64,000 bases of DNA. It comes from DATBGO01 sp963840095 (GTDB lineage Bacteria; Actinomycetota; Actinomycetes; Streptosporangiales; Streptosporangiaceae). The stretch covers positions 62,001 to 126,000 of the forward strand of contig CAWIXN010000008.1 in assembly GCA_963840095.1 (NCBI GenBank), given 5' to 3'. The notes below the pieces were generated by a model. That model searched no databases. It was not told the DNA's origin and saw nothing but the letters and a program-made list of their open reading frames with translations. Both the position numbers and the translations under genes were made by a program. Below, piece after piece: positions 1 through 7,596 of this stretch. Within the stretch, counting starts at the first letter, position 1. Every line of letters begins with the position of its first letter.

Positions 1-265
1 TGACGAGTTCGCCGCTCGGTCCCGCGACCGGATCAGTCGGATCGAGGTGGGCATAGCCGGCCAGCTCACCGCCGCTGACCAGCAGCAGATTGCGGGCGCC
101 CGGGTCGCCGCCGTATCGCAGGTGGAGCATCACGTGCTCGGACAGCGGGCCCACGCCATCTTCGTCCGTGGCCGCGCCGACCAGGCCGAGTACCGCTGCT
201 GCCTCGGACTCGGAGATCTTGTCCCGGACAGTGATTTCCGGCGCCCGGCCGTCACCGCTGCGCAT
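1..265 (-). CDS. mshD: Mycothiol synthase MshD, N-terminal part, cut by the window edge
   Basis: The reverse strand from 265 reads a start followed by about 88 codons that run off the left edge. The peptide contains VSEH-like and GGDPGARNLLLVSGGELAGYAHLD-type segments typical of the first GNAT domain of MshD, which acetylates Cys-GlcN-Ins in the last step of mycothiol synthesis. Its ATG lies inside the last codons of glnR (14-bp overlap), so the two are probably translationally coupled. Identification rests on recalled family sequence and on the glnR neighbourhood. Only the 5' end is visible, so the catalytic domain cannot be checked. Confidence 0.75.
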   Translation of the reverse strand, partial: MRSGDGRAPEITVRDKISESEAAAVLGLVGAATDEDGVGPLSEHVMLHLRYGGDPGARNLLLVSGGELAGYAHLDPTDPVAGPSGELV

Positions 266-1217
266 GCGCGGAACGCGCCTCCTTCCGCTCGGCCCCGGTT
301 GCGGGACCGCCGCGATCGGGCTCCGGGCCGCCTGGCCTGGTATCGCTGCGGCCCCGTCCGGTTTCGCGGCGGCCGCCGCCCGGCCCGGTTTCGCGGCGGC
401 CACCGTCCGGCTGGGTTTCGCGGCGGTTGTCGTCCTGTGCTGTCTCGCCGCGGCCGCGGTCTGAGCCCGCCGGCCTCTGATCGTCACCAGTCCCGTCTCG
501 GTCGCCCGGCTCTCCGCTGTCCGGTCCGCCGTCCTTCACGGTGCGCTCAGAGTCGCCCTTGACCGGGACGAAGCGATAGCCCACGTTGCGCACGGTGCCG
601 ATCAGCGCCTCGTGCTCGGCGCCCAGCTTGGCTCGCAGCCTGCGTACGTGCACGTCGACGGTTCGGGTACCGCCGAAGTAGTCGTAACCCCAGACCTCCT
701 GCAGCAGCTGGGACCTGCTGAAGACCCGGCCCGGAGACTGGGCCAGGAACTTCAGCAGCTCGAATTCCTTGAAGGTCAGGTCGAGCGCCCGGCCGCGCAG
801 CCTGGCTGAGTAGGTGACCTCATCGATGGCCAGGTCCCCCGAGCGGATCTCGCCCGACACCTCCGGAGCGGCCCGGGCGATAGCGATGCGCAGTCTCGCG
901 TCAACCTCCCCGGGCCCGGCCGTATGCAGGATCACGTCGTCGGCGCCCCAGTCAGCGGAGACCGCCGCCCAGCCTCCCTCGGAGACGATGACCAGCACCG
1001 GTGCCTCGAGGCCGGCCGTCCGCAGCTGCCGCAGCAGCTGCCTGACCTGCACCAGGTCACGCCGGGCGTCCACCAGTACCAGGTCAGCGGGCGGTGCGCC
1101 GACAGCTGAGGAGGCGACCGCCGGAGCGGCCCGGACGGTATGCGGCAGCAGGCTCAGCGAGGGCAGGACCTCCGCGGGCGGCTCTGGTGCGCTGCTGAGC
1201 AGGAGCACATTGCTCAA
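252..1217 (-). CDS. glnR: GlnR, OmpR-type global nitrogen regulator
   Basis: This 321-residue orphan response regulator has a receiver-like domain at about residues 1-120 and a winged-helix DNA-binding domain at about 130-222. The latter carries LTFKEFELLKFLAQSPGRVF and WGYDYFGGTRTVDVHVRRLR, near-identical to Streptomyces GlnR as I remember it. GlnR activates glnA, amtB and other nitrogen genes and is known as an atypical regulator lacking a complete phosphorylation pocket. The protein is about 50-60 residues longer than usual: residues 225-321 form a charged, low-complexity tail with repeated GG(R)RETG units. Synteny with mshD, a MoaD-like gene and the sulfurtransferase operon supports the call. 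Confidence 0.85.
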   Translation of the reverse strand: MSNVLLLSSAPEPPAEVLPSLSLLPHTVRAAPAVASSAVGAPPADLVLVDARRDLVQVRQLLRQLRTAGLEAPVLVIVSEGGWAAVSADWGADDVILHTAGPGEVDARLRIAIARAAPEVSGEIRSGDLAIDEVTYSARLRGRALDLTFKEFELLKFLAQSPGRVFSRSQLLQEVWGYDYFGGTRTVDVHVRRLRAKLGAEHEALIGTVRNVGYRFVPVKGDSERTVKDGGPDSGEPGDRDGTGDDQRPAGSDRGRGETAQDDNRRETQPDGGRRETGPGGGRRETGRGRSDTRPGGPEPDRGGPATGAERKEARSAHAQR

Positions 1218-1323
1218 CCGCTGCCCCCTCCGGCTCGGCGTGCAGCCGCGGGATGCTGCCCGTTAGTCCCGCAATGACCGGGGTCGGCCGCACCCGGATC
1301 CGCTATAAGCGAGGATAGCTGAC

Positions 1324-1599
1324 ATGGCGATTGTGACCCTTCGATACTGGGCTGCGGCGAAGGAGGCGGCCGGAGTCGGCGAAGAGACCATCACCGCCCA
1401 GACCCTGGCCGAGGCCCTGGCCCGGGCGGGTGGCCAGCGGCCTGCTGGTGGCGCCGGGCTGAATACGCGCCTGCGGGAGGTCCTGGCGCGGTCGTCGTTC
1501 CTGATCGACGGCGTTCCCGTGGGCGTACGGCCGCCGGAGGCGGTCATGCTCGGCGATGCGGCCGTCATCGAGGTGCTGCCGCCTTTCGCCGGAGGCTGA
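1324..1599 (+). CDS. MoaD/ThiS-family sulfur carrier protein
   Basis: The 91-residue beta-grasp protein ends in PPFAGG, the C-terminal Gly-Gly expected of a ubiquitin-like sulfur carrier that is adenylated and thiocarboxylated by an E1-like enzyme. MoaD proteins serve molybdopterin synthase and ThiS proteins serve thiazole synthesis. Which one this is cannot be told, because no moeB, moaE or thi gene adjoins. It is divergent from glnR with about 100 bp between them and sits 67 bp upstream of the DUF2993 gene. A rhodanese-type sulfurtransferase lies 3.5 kb downstream, so a sulfur-transfer role fits the context. Confidence 0.8.
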   Translation: MAIVTLRYWAAAKEAAGVGEETITAQTLAEALARAGGQRPAGGAGLNTRLREVLARSSFLIDGVPVGVRPPEAVMLGDAAVIEVLPPFAGG

Positions 1600-1666
1600 T
1601 GCTCAGCGACGCGGCCGTCATCGGGCACTCGCGGCGACCGGCCACCGCCGATAGCCTTGGCCCGCG

Positions 1667-2362
1667 ATGGCCGCCCCGCTGCTGATCACGATTCTTGTGG
1701 TCCTGGTCCTGATCGCGCTGCTGGCCGCCGTGGACCGGATCCTCGCGGCCGCCGTCGCCGATCAGATCAGCGTCCGGGTCGCCGTCGCCAATGACCTGCA
1801 GGCCAGGCCGAGCGTGCGCGTCCTGGGATTTCCTTTCCTCACCCAGCTCGCGTCCGGCGACTACCGTGAGGTGGCCGTCACGCTCAGCAGCCTGACCGCG
1901 GGCGGGGTCGAGCTCTCCGAACTCGATGCCCGTTTCACCGGCGTGCACGCGCCGATGGGAAACCTCCGGTGGCCCGGCCGCTCGGAGATAACCGCCGAGC
2001 ATGCGAGGGCGACCGCAATCGTCGGTTTCGGCGTTCTCAGCCAGCGACTGCCGCCCGGGCTGGTGCTCAGTCCGGTCGGCAGTGAGCTGCGGATCACCAG
2101 CACGGTCCTGGGCGTCCCGGTCCCCGGCACCCTCGCGCTGAGCGTCTCCCCGGCAGGCATCACCATCACCCCGCGGATCACCGGCGTGCCGGCCATGGTC
2201 GGTTTTGTCATCCCGCTCCGGGCACTGCCGCTCCGGCTGTCGGTCACCTCGGTGAGCGTCACCGAGCAGGGCCTCAGGGTCAACGCTTCCGGGCGGAATG
2301 TGCGGCTGGTCGGCCTGCCCGGCGATGACCAGCCCGCGGGACCTGATTTAGCCACCAGGTGA
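1667..2362 (+). CDS. DUF2993 (LmeA-like) membrane-anchored protein
   Basis: The 231-residue protein starts with a hydrophobic segment (about residues 4-24, LLITILVVLVLIALLAAV) that acts as signal or anchor. An extracytoplasmic domain typical of DUF2993 follows, with a VRVLGFPFLTQLASGDYREV segment. The mycobacterial member LmeA is a lipid-binding envelope protein needed for mannan elongation in lipomannan. Whether this homologue has the same job is inference. No lipobox Cys is present, so it is probably anchored by its N-terminal helix. It is 33 bp upstream of the sigma factor gene. Confidence 0.75.
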   Translation: MAAPLLITILVVLVLIALLAAVDRILAAAVADQISVRVAVANDLQARPSVRVLGFPFLTQLASGDYREVAVTLSSLTAGGVELSELDARFTGVHAPMGNLRWPGRSEITAEHARATAIVGFGVLSQRLPPGLVLSPVGSELRITSTVLGVPVPGTLALSVSPAGITITPRITGVPAMVGFVIPLRALPLRLSVTSVSVTEQGLRVNASGRNVRLVGLPGDDQPAGPDLATR

Positions 2363-2395
2363 ACCAGACCGGCCAGACTGGCCGTTGAGAAGGGT

Positions 2396-2947
2396 ATGGC
2401 AGGGGTGGGAAGCGGAAGCGCCGGCGCCGGCCGGTCCAACGGGCCGGTCTCCGACGAGATGCTCGTTCGCACCCTGTACGCGGAGCACGCCGGCCCGCTG
2501 CTGCGGTACGCCCTCCACCTGACCAGCGGTGACCGGCATCGCGCTGAGGACATCGTGCAGGAAACCCTGCTGCGGGCGTGGCTGCATCCGGGCGCGATCG
2601 CGGACCGGCCTGCCCGCCCCTGGCTGTTCGCGGTGGCCAGGAACCTGGCTGTCGACGCTTACCGGGCCCGCAAGGCGCGGCCCCGTGAGGTGGGCGAGGG
2701 CGCGCTGGAGCTGGTTCAGGCCCCGGACGAGGCCGATCGCGCGCTTGAGTCGTGGGCGGTGGCTGACGCGCTCCAGACCCTGCGGCCAGACCATCGATCG
2801 GTGCTGATAGAGACGTATTACCGGGGCCGGTCGGTGGCCGAGGCTGCCACTGCGCTCGGCATACCGGCGGGTACCGTTAAATCTCGGACTTTTTACGCGC
2901 TGCGCGCGCTCAAGCTGGCACTGGAAGAACGGGGGCTCGCGCCATGA
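2396..2947 (+). CDS. ECF RNA polymerase sigma factor, SigL-like
   Basis: The 183-residue protein has sigma region 2 at about residues 28-95 (AEDIVQETLLRAWLHP and RPWLFAVARNLAVDAYRARK) and region 4 at about 125-178 (LRPDHRSVLIETYYRGRSVAEAA, IPAGTVKSRTFYALRALK). It resembles the SigL group of ECF factors. A purine-rich ribosome site at about 2387-2393 precedes the ATG. The stop overlaps the start of the zinc-type anti-sigma gene by ATGA, the usual arrangement of an ECF factor with its membrane-bound antagonist. Target promoters cannot be read from the window. Confidence 0.9.
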   Translation: MAGVGSGSAGAGRSNGPVSDEMLVRTLYAEHAGPLLRYALHLTSGDRHRAEDIVQETLLRAWLHPGAIADRPARPWLFAVARNLAVDAYRARKARPREVGEGALELVQAPDEADRALESWAVADALQTLRPDHRSVLIETYYRGRSVAEAATALGIPAGTVKSRTFYALRALKLALEERGLAP

Positions 2948-3693
2948 CCGAGCTCTCAGACTGCGGGGAGATCCGACTTGCGCTGGGGGTCTACGTGGTG
3001 GGCGCGATCGATCCCGCCGAGCGCGCCATCGTCGATGTCCACCTGAACCACTGCCCGGCTTGCCGGGAGGAGCTAGCGGGGCTGGCCGGGCTGCCTGCCC
3101 TGCTGGGCCGGGTTCCGGCCCGCGACGTCGAACGGCTGACGGCCTCAGGCGCTTCGCCGGGGGATTCCGAGGAACCACCGCCTGAGCTGCTGAACTCACT
3201 GCTGCGGCGGGTCGCCGCCCGGCGCAAGGCGCGCAGGTGGCGGACGATCACGGTAGCGGCGGCCGCGGCTGTCATCGCGGTGGCAGGCGGCCTGGCGGGC
3301 GGCATGGCGATCTCGCACGAGTTCAGCCACGGCTCGCAGGTGGCCAGCCCGCAGGCGGGGCCGCCGGCTTACACAGCAGGCCCACCGGCTCAGAAATATG
3401 AGACCAGGTCGTACACCGACGCGCGTACGCACGTCACCGCAGTCGTGGCCTACCACCCCGCGGCGTGGGGAACCTCGATGCACGTGTGGGTCAGCGGCAT
3501 CCGCGCCGGGACGACCTGCGAGTTCTGGGTGGTGAACACCGACGGCCAGCGGTCGATTGCCGGAGGCTGGATCGTGGCGCGCGGCCCAAAGGACCAGTGG
3601 TACATGGCGTCGACGCCGGTCCAGGGTTCGAAGATCCGGAGCTTCCAGGTGACAGCGGCCGGGCAGGTCCTGGTCACCGTTCCGGCTATCTGA
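2944..3693 (+). CDS. Zinc-finger membrane anti-sigma factor (RskA/RslA-like)
   Basis: The 249-residue protein has an N-terminal anti-sigma domain with the HLNHCPAC motif (His33, Cys37, Cys40; HxxxCxxC), one transmembrane helix at about 101-122 and an extracytoplasmic C-terminal domain (RskA_C type) from about 150. Such proteins hold their partner sigma factor at the membrane and release it on a redox or envelope signal, through zinc loss or proteolysis. It overlaps the sigma gene by 4 bp. The outer domain ends in a beta-rich IRSFQVTAAGQVLVTVPAI segment. Confidence 0.87.
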   Translation: MTELSDCGEIRLALGVYVVGAIDPAERAIVDVHLNHCPACREELAGLAGLPALLGRVPARDVERLTASGASPGDSEEPPPELLNSLLRRVAARRKARRWRTITVAAAAAVIAVAGGLAGGMAISHEFSHGSQVASPQAGPPAYTAGPPAQKYETRSYTDARTHVTAVVAYHPAAWGTSMHVWVSGIRAGTTCEFWVVNTDGQRSIAGGWIVARGPKDQWYMASTPVQGSKIRSFQVTAAGQVLVTVPAI

Positions 3694-3744
3694 CCGGCGC
3701 CGGCTGCGGGAGCCGGGAATGCGTCGGCTGTTCCCGGTGCTTAG

Positions 3745-4236
3745 TTGGTCGTGATTGTGGGCTTCATCGTGCTGGCCGTCGTCCTCGCCGTGTCCCTGGC
3801 GGCTGGCTTGACCTGGCAGCGGCGCAACGGGGTGATGCGCGCGCCGCGCAGGCCGGAGGCGGCCCGGGCGTTCGCCTCGGCGGGCGGGTCGGCGGCATCA
3901 CCGGGCGGGTCGGCGGCGCCGCCGGCCGGGCCGGCCGTCACCCCGGCCGAACTGGGCGCTCCGCTGGGCTCCACGGCCACGCTGGTGCAGTTTTCTACCG
4001 CGTTCTGCGCGCCGTGCCGTGCCACCCGGCGGATCCTGACCGAGGTGGCCGGGATGATCGACGGGGTCACGCACGTGGAAATCGACGCTGAGTCTCGCTT
4101 GGACCTGGTCAGGAGCCTGGATGTGCGGCGGACCCCCACCGTTTTCGTGCTCGGGCCTGACGGCCGCGTCGCCAAGCGGGCGAGCGGCCAGCCCACTAAG
4201 GCCGCTGTGATCGCCGCCATCGGCGAGGTGACATAG
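3745..4236 (+). CDS. Membrane-anchored thioredoxin-fold protein
   Basis: The 163-residue protein has an N-terminal transmembrane helix (about 2-24), a Gly/Ala/Pro-rich linker (40-75) and a thioredoxin domain with the active site FCAPCR (Cys88, Cys91) and the cis-Pro segment RRTPTVFVLGPDG. It probably reduces disulfides at or outside the membrane. The reading frame opens with TTG at 3745; GTG at 3751 is an alternative. It sits directly upstream of the sulfur operon, and in related actinomycetes a thioredoxin gene commonly accompanies the DUF4395-CysA-DUF1416 trio (recalled knowledge). Confidence 0.8.
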   Translation: MVVIVGFIVLAVVLAVSLAAGLTWQRRNGVMRAPRRPEAARAFASAGGSAASPGGSAAPPAGPAVTPAELGAPLGSTATLVQFSTAFCAPCRATRRILTEVAGMIDGVTHVEIDAESRLDLVRSLDVRRTPTVFVLGPDGRVAKRASGQPTKAAVIAAIGEVT

Positions 4237-4292
4237 AGTGGGTTTTCCTATTCTTCTGATCGGGAAAGATGACAGTGACAGCAACCGGAGCC

Positions 4293-4314
4293 GCACGTAG
4301 CATCGGCTACGTGC
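4293..4314. promoter_or_regulatory. Perfect 9-bp inverted repeat with ATCG loop upstream of the sulfur operon
   Basis: GCACGTAGC (4293-4301) and GCTACGTGC (4306-4314) are exact reverse complements separated by ATCG. The site lies 56 bp after the thioredoxin gene and about 50 bp before the leader-peptide frame. It could be a terminator for the upstream gene (no T-tract follows), an attenuator hairpin or a palindromic operator. The sequence shows only the dyad. Confidence 0.55.
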
Positions 4315-4363
4315 CCGACGGGATCATGGCTCCGCGCACGGCCGGCCGCCGCAGCAGGCGACG

Positions 4364-4471
4364 CTGACCAAGCGCCGCGCGGTCGACTTCTGCCTGGTCG
4401 CCACCGCCATCTGTCCGGCGGCCTGGGGCTGGAGCCAGCAGGCCGCGCGGGCCTGCGCCGACCGAAACTGA
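4364..4471 (+). CDS. Cys-containing sulfur leader peptide, start unclear
   Basis: The frame encodes LTKRRAVDFCLVATAICP and continues to a stop at 4469-4471, with Cys at positions 10, 17 and 31. The LTKRR-x-VDFC pattern matches, from memory, small leader peptides placed before sulfur genes in actinobacteria, such as the Ms5788A family. Stalling on Cys codons there tunes downstream expression in response to cysteine. No ATG, GTG or TTG opens this frame after the stop at 4298; the first possible start is CTG at 4364. An ATG ORF in the +2 frame (4326-4367) ends exactly there, so a CTG start, a programmed slip or a base error are all possible. It lies 153 bp upstream of the DUF4395 gene. Confidence 0.55.
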   Translation: MTKRRAVDFCLVATAICPAAWGWSQQAARACADRN

Positions 4472-4624
4472 CTCTCCGCCACCGCCTGGGTCCTGCGCGG
4501 CGCGGCCACGGCCGCTCACGACCAGGCGCATCCCCGCTGCAGGGAGGTGACGCTAACCAGCCCGTCCTGTCCCAGGACACGCAGGCAGCACCGCTAGAAA
4601 ACTCCCCCCTGGAAGGATGCCGCG

Positions 4625-5080
4625 ATGGAGATTGATCCGAGAGGGCCGCGCTTCGGCGCGCTGATCACCCTGGTGGTCTTTGCCGTCGTGCTGCTCACCG
4701 GAAGCGTGTGGCTGATCGCCGCCCAGGCGCTGGTGTTTGCCGCGGGCACCTTCCTCGGCCTGCGCAACTCTCCGTACGGACTGATCTACCGCTGGCTGGT
4801 GCGGCCGCGCCTGGGCCCGCCCGCCGAGCTCGAGCCCGAGGCACCGCCGCGGTTCGCTCAGGGCATGGGCTTGGTCATCAGCGTCATCGGCGTGATCGGC
4901 TACGCGACGGGCCTAACGCCGCTGGGGATGGCCGCAGCCTCGGCCGGGATCGTCGCCGCGTTCCTTAACGGGATCTTCGGCCTATGCCTGGGCTGCGAGA
5001 TGTATCTGCTAATCCGACGAATCTGGCCGGGCCGCCACGCGCTGGTGCCGGCTGAAGCTGACAAGGAGGTTCCGATATGA
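4625..5080 (+). CDS. DUF4395 integral membrane protein
   Basis: The 151-residue protein has about four transmembrane segments (residues 13-45 as a pair, about 78-95 and 98-118) and ends in a cytoplasmic tail. A FGLCLGCEMY segment carries a CxxC pair at a membrane boundary, which may be redox active. DUF4395 proteins regularly precede sulfurtransferase genes in actinobacteria. Their biochemical role is not established; transfer or sensing of reduced sulfur is inference from context. The stop overlaps the start of the sulfurtransferase gene by ATGA. Confidence 0.85.
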   Translation: MEIDPRGPRFGALITLVVFAVVLLTGSVWLIAAQALVFAAGTFLGLRNSPYGLIYRWLVRPRLGPPAELEPEAPPRFAQGMGLVISVIGVIGYATGLTPLGMAAASAGIVAAFLNGIFGLCLGCEMYLLIRRIWPGRHALVPAEADKEVPI

Positions 5081-5919
5081 GCCGTTCCGACGTACTCGTG
5101 GACGCCGACTGGGTCCAGGCCCATGGAAACGACCCCGGCGTCGTGCTGGTGGAGGTGGACGAGGACACCAGCGCTTACGATAAGGGCCACATCCGCGGCG
5201 CCGTGAAGATTGACTGGAAGACCGACCTGCAGGACCCGGTGCGCCGGGACTTCGTGGACCGGGCCGGCTTCGAGTCCCTGCTCTCCAAGCGCGGCATCGG
5301 CAACGACGACACGGTGATCCTGTACGGCGGCAACAACAACTGGTTCGCGGCGTACGCGTACTGGTACTTCAAGCTGTACGGGCACAACAACGTCAAGCTG
5401 CTCGACGGCGGCCGCAAGAAGTGGGAGCTCGATGGGCGCAAGCTGGTCACCGAGGTGCCCGAGCGCGCCGCGACCAGCTACCAGGCCAGCGAGCAGGACC
5501 AGTCGATCCGGGCTTTCCGCGACGAGGTGGTCGCCGCGATCGGCCAGCTCAACCTGGTCGACGTCCGCTCGCCCGACGAGTTCGCGGGCCGTCTGCTCGC
5601 CCCGGCGCACCTGCCGCAGGAGCAGGCCCAGCGGGGTGGCCACATCCCGACCGCGAAGAACGTCCCCTGGTCGAAGGCAGCGGCCGAGGACGGCACCTTC
5701 AAGTCGGACGACGCGCTGCGCGCGCTCTACGGCGACGAGGCCGGCCTGGACTTCGGCCGGGACACGATCGCTTACTGCCGGATCGGCGAGCGGTCCGCGC
5801 ACACCTGGTTCGTGCTGCACGAACTGCTCGGCCAGCCGAACGTGAAGAACTACGACGGCTCCTGGACCGAGTACGGCTCGCTGGTCGGGGTCCCGATCGA
5901 AGTGGGTGACGCCAGGTGA
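5077..5919 (+). CDS. cysA: Thiosulfate sulfurtransferase (rhodanese), CysA/SseA type
   Basis: The 280-residue protein has two rhodanese domains. The N-terminal one is inactive and the C-terminal one carries the active-site loop CRIGERS (Cys at about residue 234). GHIRGAVKIDW and GHIPTAKNVPW are the paired domain signatures. It transfers sulfane sulfur from thiosulfate or a related donor to an acceptor. This type is highly conserved in actinobacteria, often misleadingly named CysA. It is the middle gene of DUF4395-cysA-DUF1416, overlapping both neighbours by 4 bp, so the three are surely co-translated. Confidence 0.92.
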   Translation: MSRSDVLVDADWVQAHGNDPGVVLVEVDEDTSAYDKGHIRGAVKIDWKTDLQDPVRRDFVDRAGFESLLSKRGIGNDDTVILYGGNNNWFAAYAYWYFKLYGHNNVKLLDGGRKKWELDGRKLVTEVPERAATSYQASEQDQSIRAFRDEVVAAIGQLNLVDVRSPDEFAGRLLAPAHLPQEQAQRGGHIPTAKNVPWSKAAAEDGTFKSDDALRALYGDEAGLDFGRDTIAYCRIGERSAHTWFVLHELLGQPNVKNYDGSWTEYGSLVGVPIEVGDAR

Positions 5920-6221
5920 GCAGCGAAGGCTGCGGCGCGCAGGCCGGCGGGGCGGCCCTGCCTGCAAATGCTGGCAGCCAGGCGGTGGTACAGGGCAGAG
6001 TGACGCAAAACGGGACCGCGGTGCCGGTCGGCTACGCGAGGCTGCTCAACGAGGGCGGTGAATTCGTCGCCGAGGTGCCGCTCGGCGACGATGGCGGATT
6101 CAGGTTCTTCGCCGCCCCCGGGACGTGGACGCTGCGGGTGCTCGCCCCCGGCGGCCTCCGGGCCGAGCGCACCGTCTCCGCGGACACCGGCAAGGTGGCC
6201 GAGCTGGAGGTTGCCGTCTGA
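5916..6221 (+). CDS. sseC: DUF1416 (SseC-like) protein
   Basis: The 101-residue protein has a transthyretin-like fold pattern: GRVTQNGTAVPVGYARLLN, EFVAEVPLGDDGGFRFFAAPG, WTLRVLAPGG. It belongs to DUF1416, which is almost always encoded directly after the actinobacterial rhodanese and is called SseC in mycobacteria. Its function is unknown; a partner role in sulfur metabolism follows from fixed gene order. The start overlaps the rhodanese stop (GTGA). The operon ends here, with a strong hairpin 20 bp downstream. Confidence 0.85.
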   Translation: MSSEGCGAQAGGAALPANAGSQAVVQGRVTQNGTAVPVGYARLLNEGGEFVAEVPLGDDGGFRFFAAPGTWTLRVLAPGGLRAERTVSADTGKVAELEVAV

Positions 6222-6241
6222 CCGAAGTTGGTCATATTTCC

Positions 6242-6288
6242 TGATGGTGGCGGCTTCGCGCGCTCAGCGCGCGAAGCCGCCACCATCA
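6242..6288. terminator. Strong 21-23 bp hairpin terminating the sulfur operon
   Basis: TGATGGTGGCGGCTTCGCGC and the following CGCT (6242-6264) are mirrored exactly by 6266-6288 around one central base, giving a very stable stem with a minimal loop. It starts 20 bp after the DUF1416 stop. There is no long T-tract, which is common for actinobacterial terminators. Confidence 0.8.
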
Positions 6289-6629
6289 TGTTGATGCGCC
6301 CTGCAGCTCAGCCGAGCCGCAGGTCGCAGCGTGACGTTTCCCTACTTGCCACCTGTTCGTCGCCTTTTAATCCACTTGCTGTTCAGCTCCTCGTTGCCTA
6401 AGCCCTCTAGAACTGGTGTTGGCCGTCACCGGTGCGGCCGTATTTCTATCCAGTCGCCATCTCCAGTCGCCGGAACGAGGCGGGTCACACATGTCGATCG
6501 GGGGCCGATCCGGTCAGGTCAGAACCGGGTGCGGACGTTACATCTGGCCCACGGGGTCGACGTGAAGTGGCTGCGGCGCACTGGACGGGTGATCATCGTT
6601 TTCTCGCGGCACAATGCGAAGTGATCAGC
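6289..6629. other. Intergenic region upstream of the GntR/UTRA regulator
   Basis: After the operon hairpin these about 340 bases hold no convincing gene. The frame of the regulator stays open back to 6432, but that stretch lacks domain-like sequence. It is slightly more AT-rich than its surroundings at 6340-6460 and presumably contains the regulator promoter. I could not assign -10/-35 boxes with confidence. Confidence 0.4.
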
Positions 6630-7556
6630 ATGCCGGGACCCAGCGAGCGGCCGGTATCCGACGATGACGAATTGGCCCCGGCGCCAGGACCTGGCCGCCG
6701 GGCCGAGGATGGAATGCGGCTAGGGCGGGGGAGTCCGCGGCCCAGGGCGCAGCCCCGGTCGGCCAGCGGGGTGCTGGCGGACCGGATGGCCGCAGCATTG
6801 ATCCATCACGAGCCCGGCTGGCGGATGCCACGGCACAGCGCCCTCGCCCGCCGTTACAACGTGAGCACCGCGGAGATCGACGCCGCCATGACGGAACTGG
6901 CCGCCAGGCACTTGATCCGCCGCCTGCCCGACGGCCAGGCCTACCGGGCCAGTCCCGCGGAGTATCTCATTTCACTCGAGGGCATCCCCGGGCTCGCCGC
7001 CCGCCTCGATCCGATGGGCGGCGACATCTCCTGCCGCAGCCGCCAGGTCTCGGTACGGCGGGTTCCCGAGGACATCGGCTGGGCTCTCCGGCTCCCGCCC
7101 TCCGACCCGGTCTGCGTCATCAGGTTCCTCTGGACCGCGGACGGGCAGCCCGCCGCGTTCGCCACGACTTACCTGCCGGCCGACGCCGCCGGAGCATACC
7201 TAGAGCCGGGCGCCGGCTCCGCCTTTACCCCCCTGCCGCTGACCACCGTCTCAGCGGCCGCTGAGCGGTCAGGAACCGCGCCGGCCGCGCAGCCGGGCGC
7301 CCTCCATGTGGAGATGCAGCCGCCCCCGCCCTCGGTTGCCAGGAGCCTACGGCTGGCGCCAGGCCAGCTCGCCGCCGTGGTGACCGTCAGGTTCGATGAT
7401 CCTGTCGAAGGGGATCCGGTGGCGCTGACCGTCGCCGTCTGCCGCTCCGACCTGTTCCGGATCGTGATCTCCTCCGATGAACGGCCCCTCGCGGATGACG
7501 ATACGGGTAGTTTTTCGGGAGTCTGGACACATGCGGTGGAAGGCTGGGAGCCTTGA
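6630..7556 (+). CDS. GntR-family regulator with UTRA effector domain
   Basis: From ATG 6630 (a GCGAAG ribosome site lies 8 bp upstream; GTG 6621 is also possible) the protein has 308 residues. A winged helix occupies about residues 40-105 (LADRMAAALIHHEPGWRMP, LARRYNVSTAEIDAAMTELA, HLIRRLPDGQAYRAS). A HutC-type UTRA ligand domain follows from about 120 (RRVPEDIGWALRLPPSDPVCVIRFLW, FATTYLPAD). GntR/HutC proteins bind DNA as dimers and respond to a small ligand, often a sugar or organic acid. It is the only regulator next to the VirD4/HerA-like locus and may control it, with about 40 bp separating them. The ligand is unknown. Confidence 0.75.
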   Translation: MPGPSERPVSDDDELAPAPGPGRRAEDGMRLGRGSPRPRAQPRSASGVLADRMAAALIHHEPGWRMPRHSALARRYNVSTAEIDAAMTELAARHLIRRLPDGQAYRASPAEYLISLEGIPGLAARLDPMGGDISCRSRQVSVRRVPEDIGWALRLPPSDPVCVIRFLWTADGQPAAFATTYLPADAAGAYLEPGAGSAFTPLPLTTVSAAAERSGTAPAAQPGALHVEMQPPPPSVARSLRLAPGQLAAVVTVRFDDPVEGDPVALTVAVCRSDLFRIVISSDERPLADDDTGSFSGVWTHAVEGWEP

Positions 7557-7596
7557 CCCTAAATGCCTGCCCCCGCCGTAATCCCATGTCTCTGCC

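Larger units (their letters stand above)
4237..4624. other. Leader region of the sulfur operon
   Basis: This 388-base gap between the thioredoxin gene and the DUF4395 gene holds the 9-bp hairpin at 4293-4314 and the Cys leader-peptide frame at 4364-4471. The remaining 150 bp (4472-4624) is GC-rich and could form the attenuator of such a leader, but I did not find one clear terminator. A ribosome-site-like GGAAGG lies at about 4611-4616, before the ATG at 4625. Confidence 0.5.

Noticed and set aside
6432..6629. N-terminal extension of the GntR/UTRA regulator from 6432
   Set aside because: The first 66 codons have no domain-like character, and a good start with ribosome site exists at 6630.
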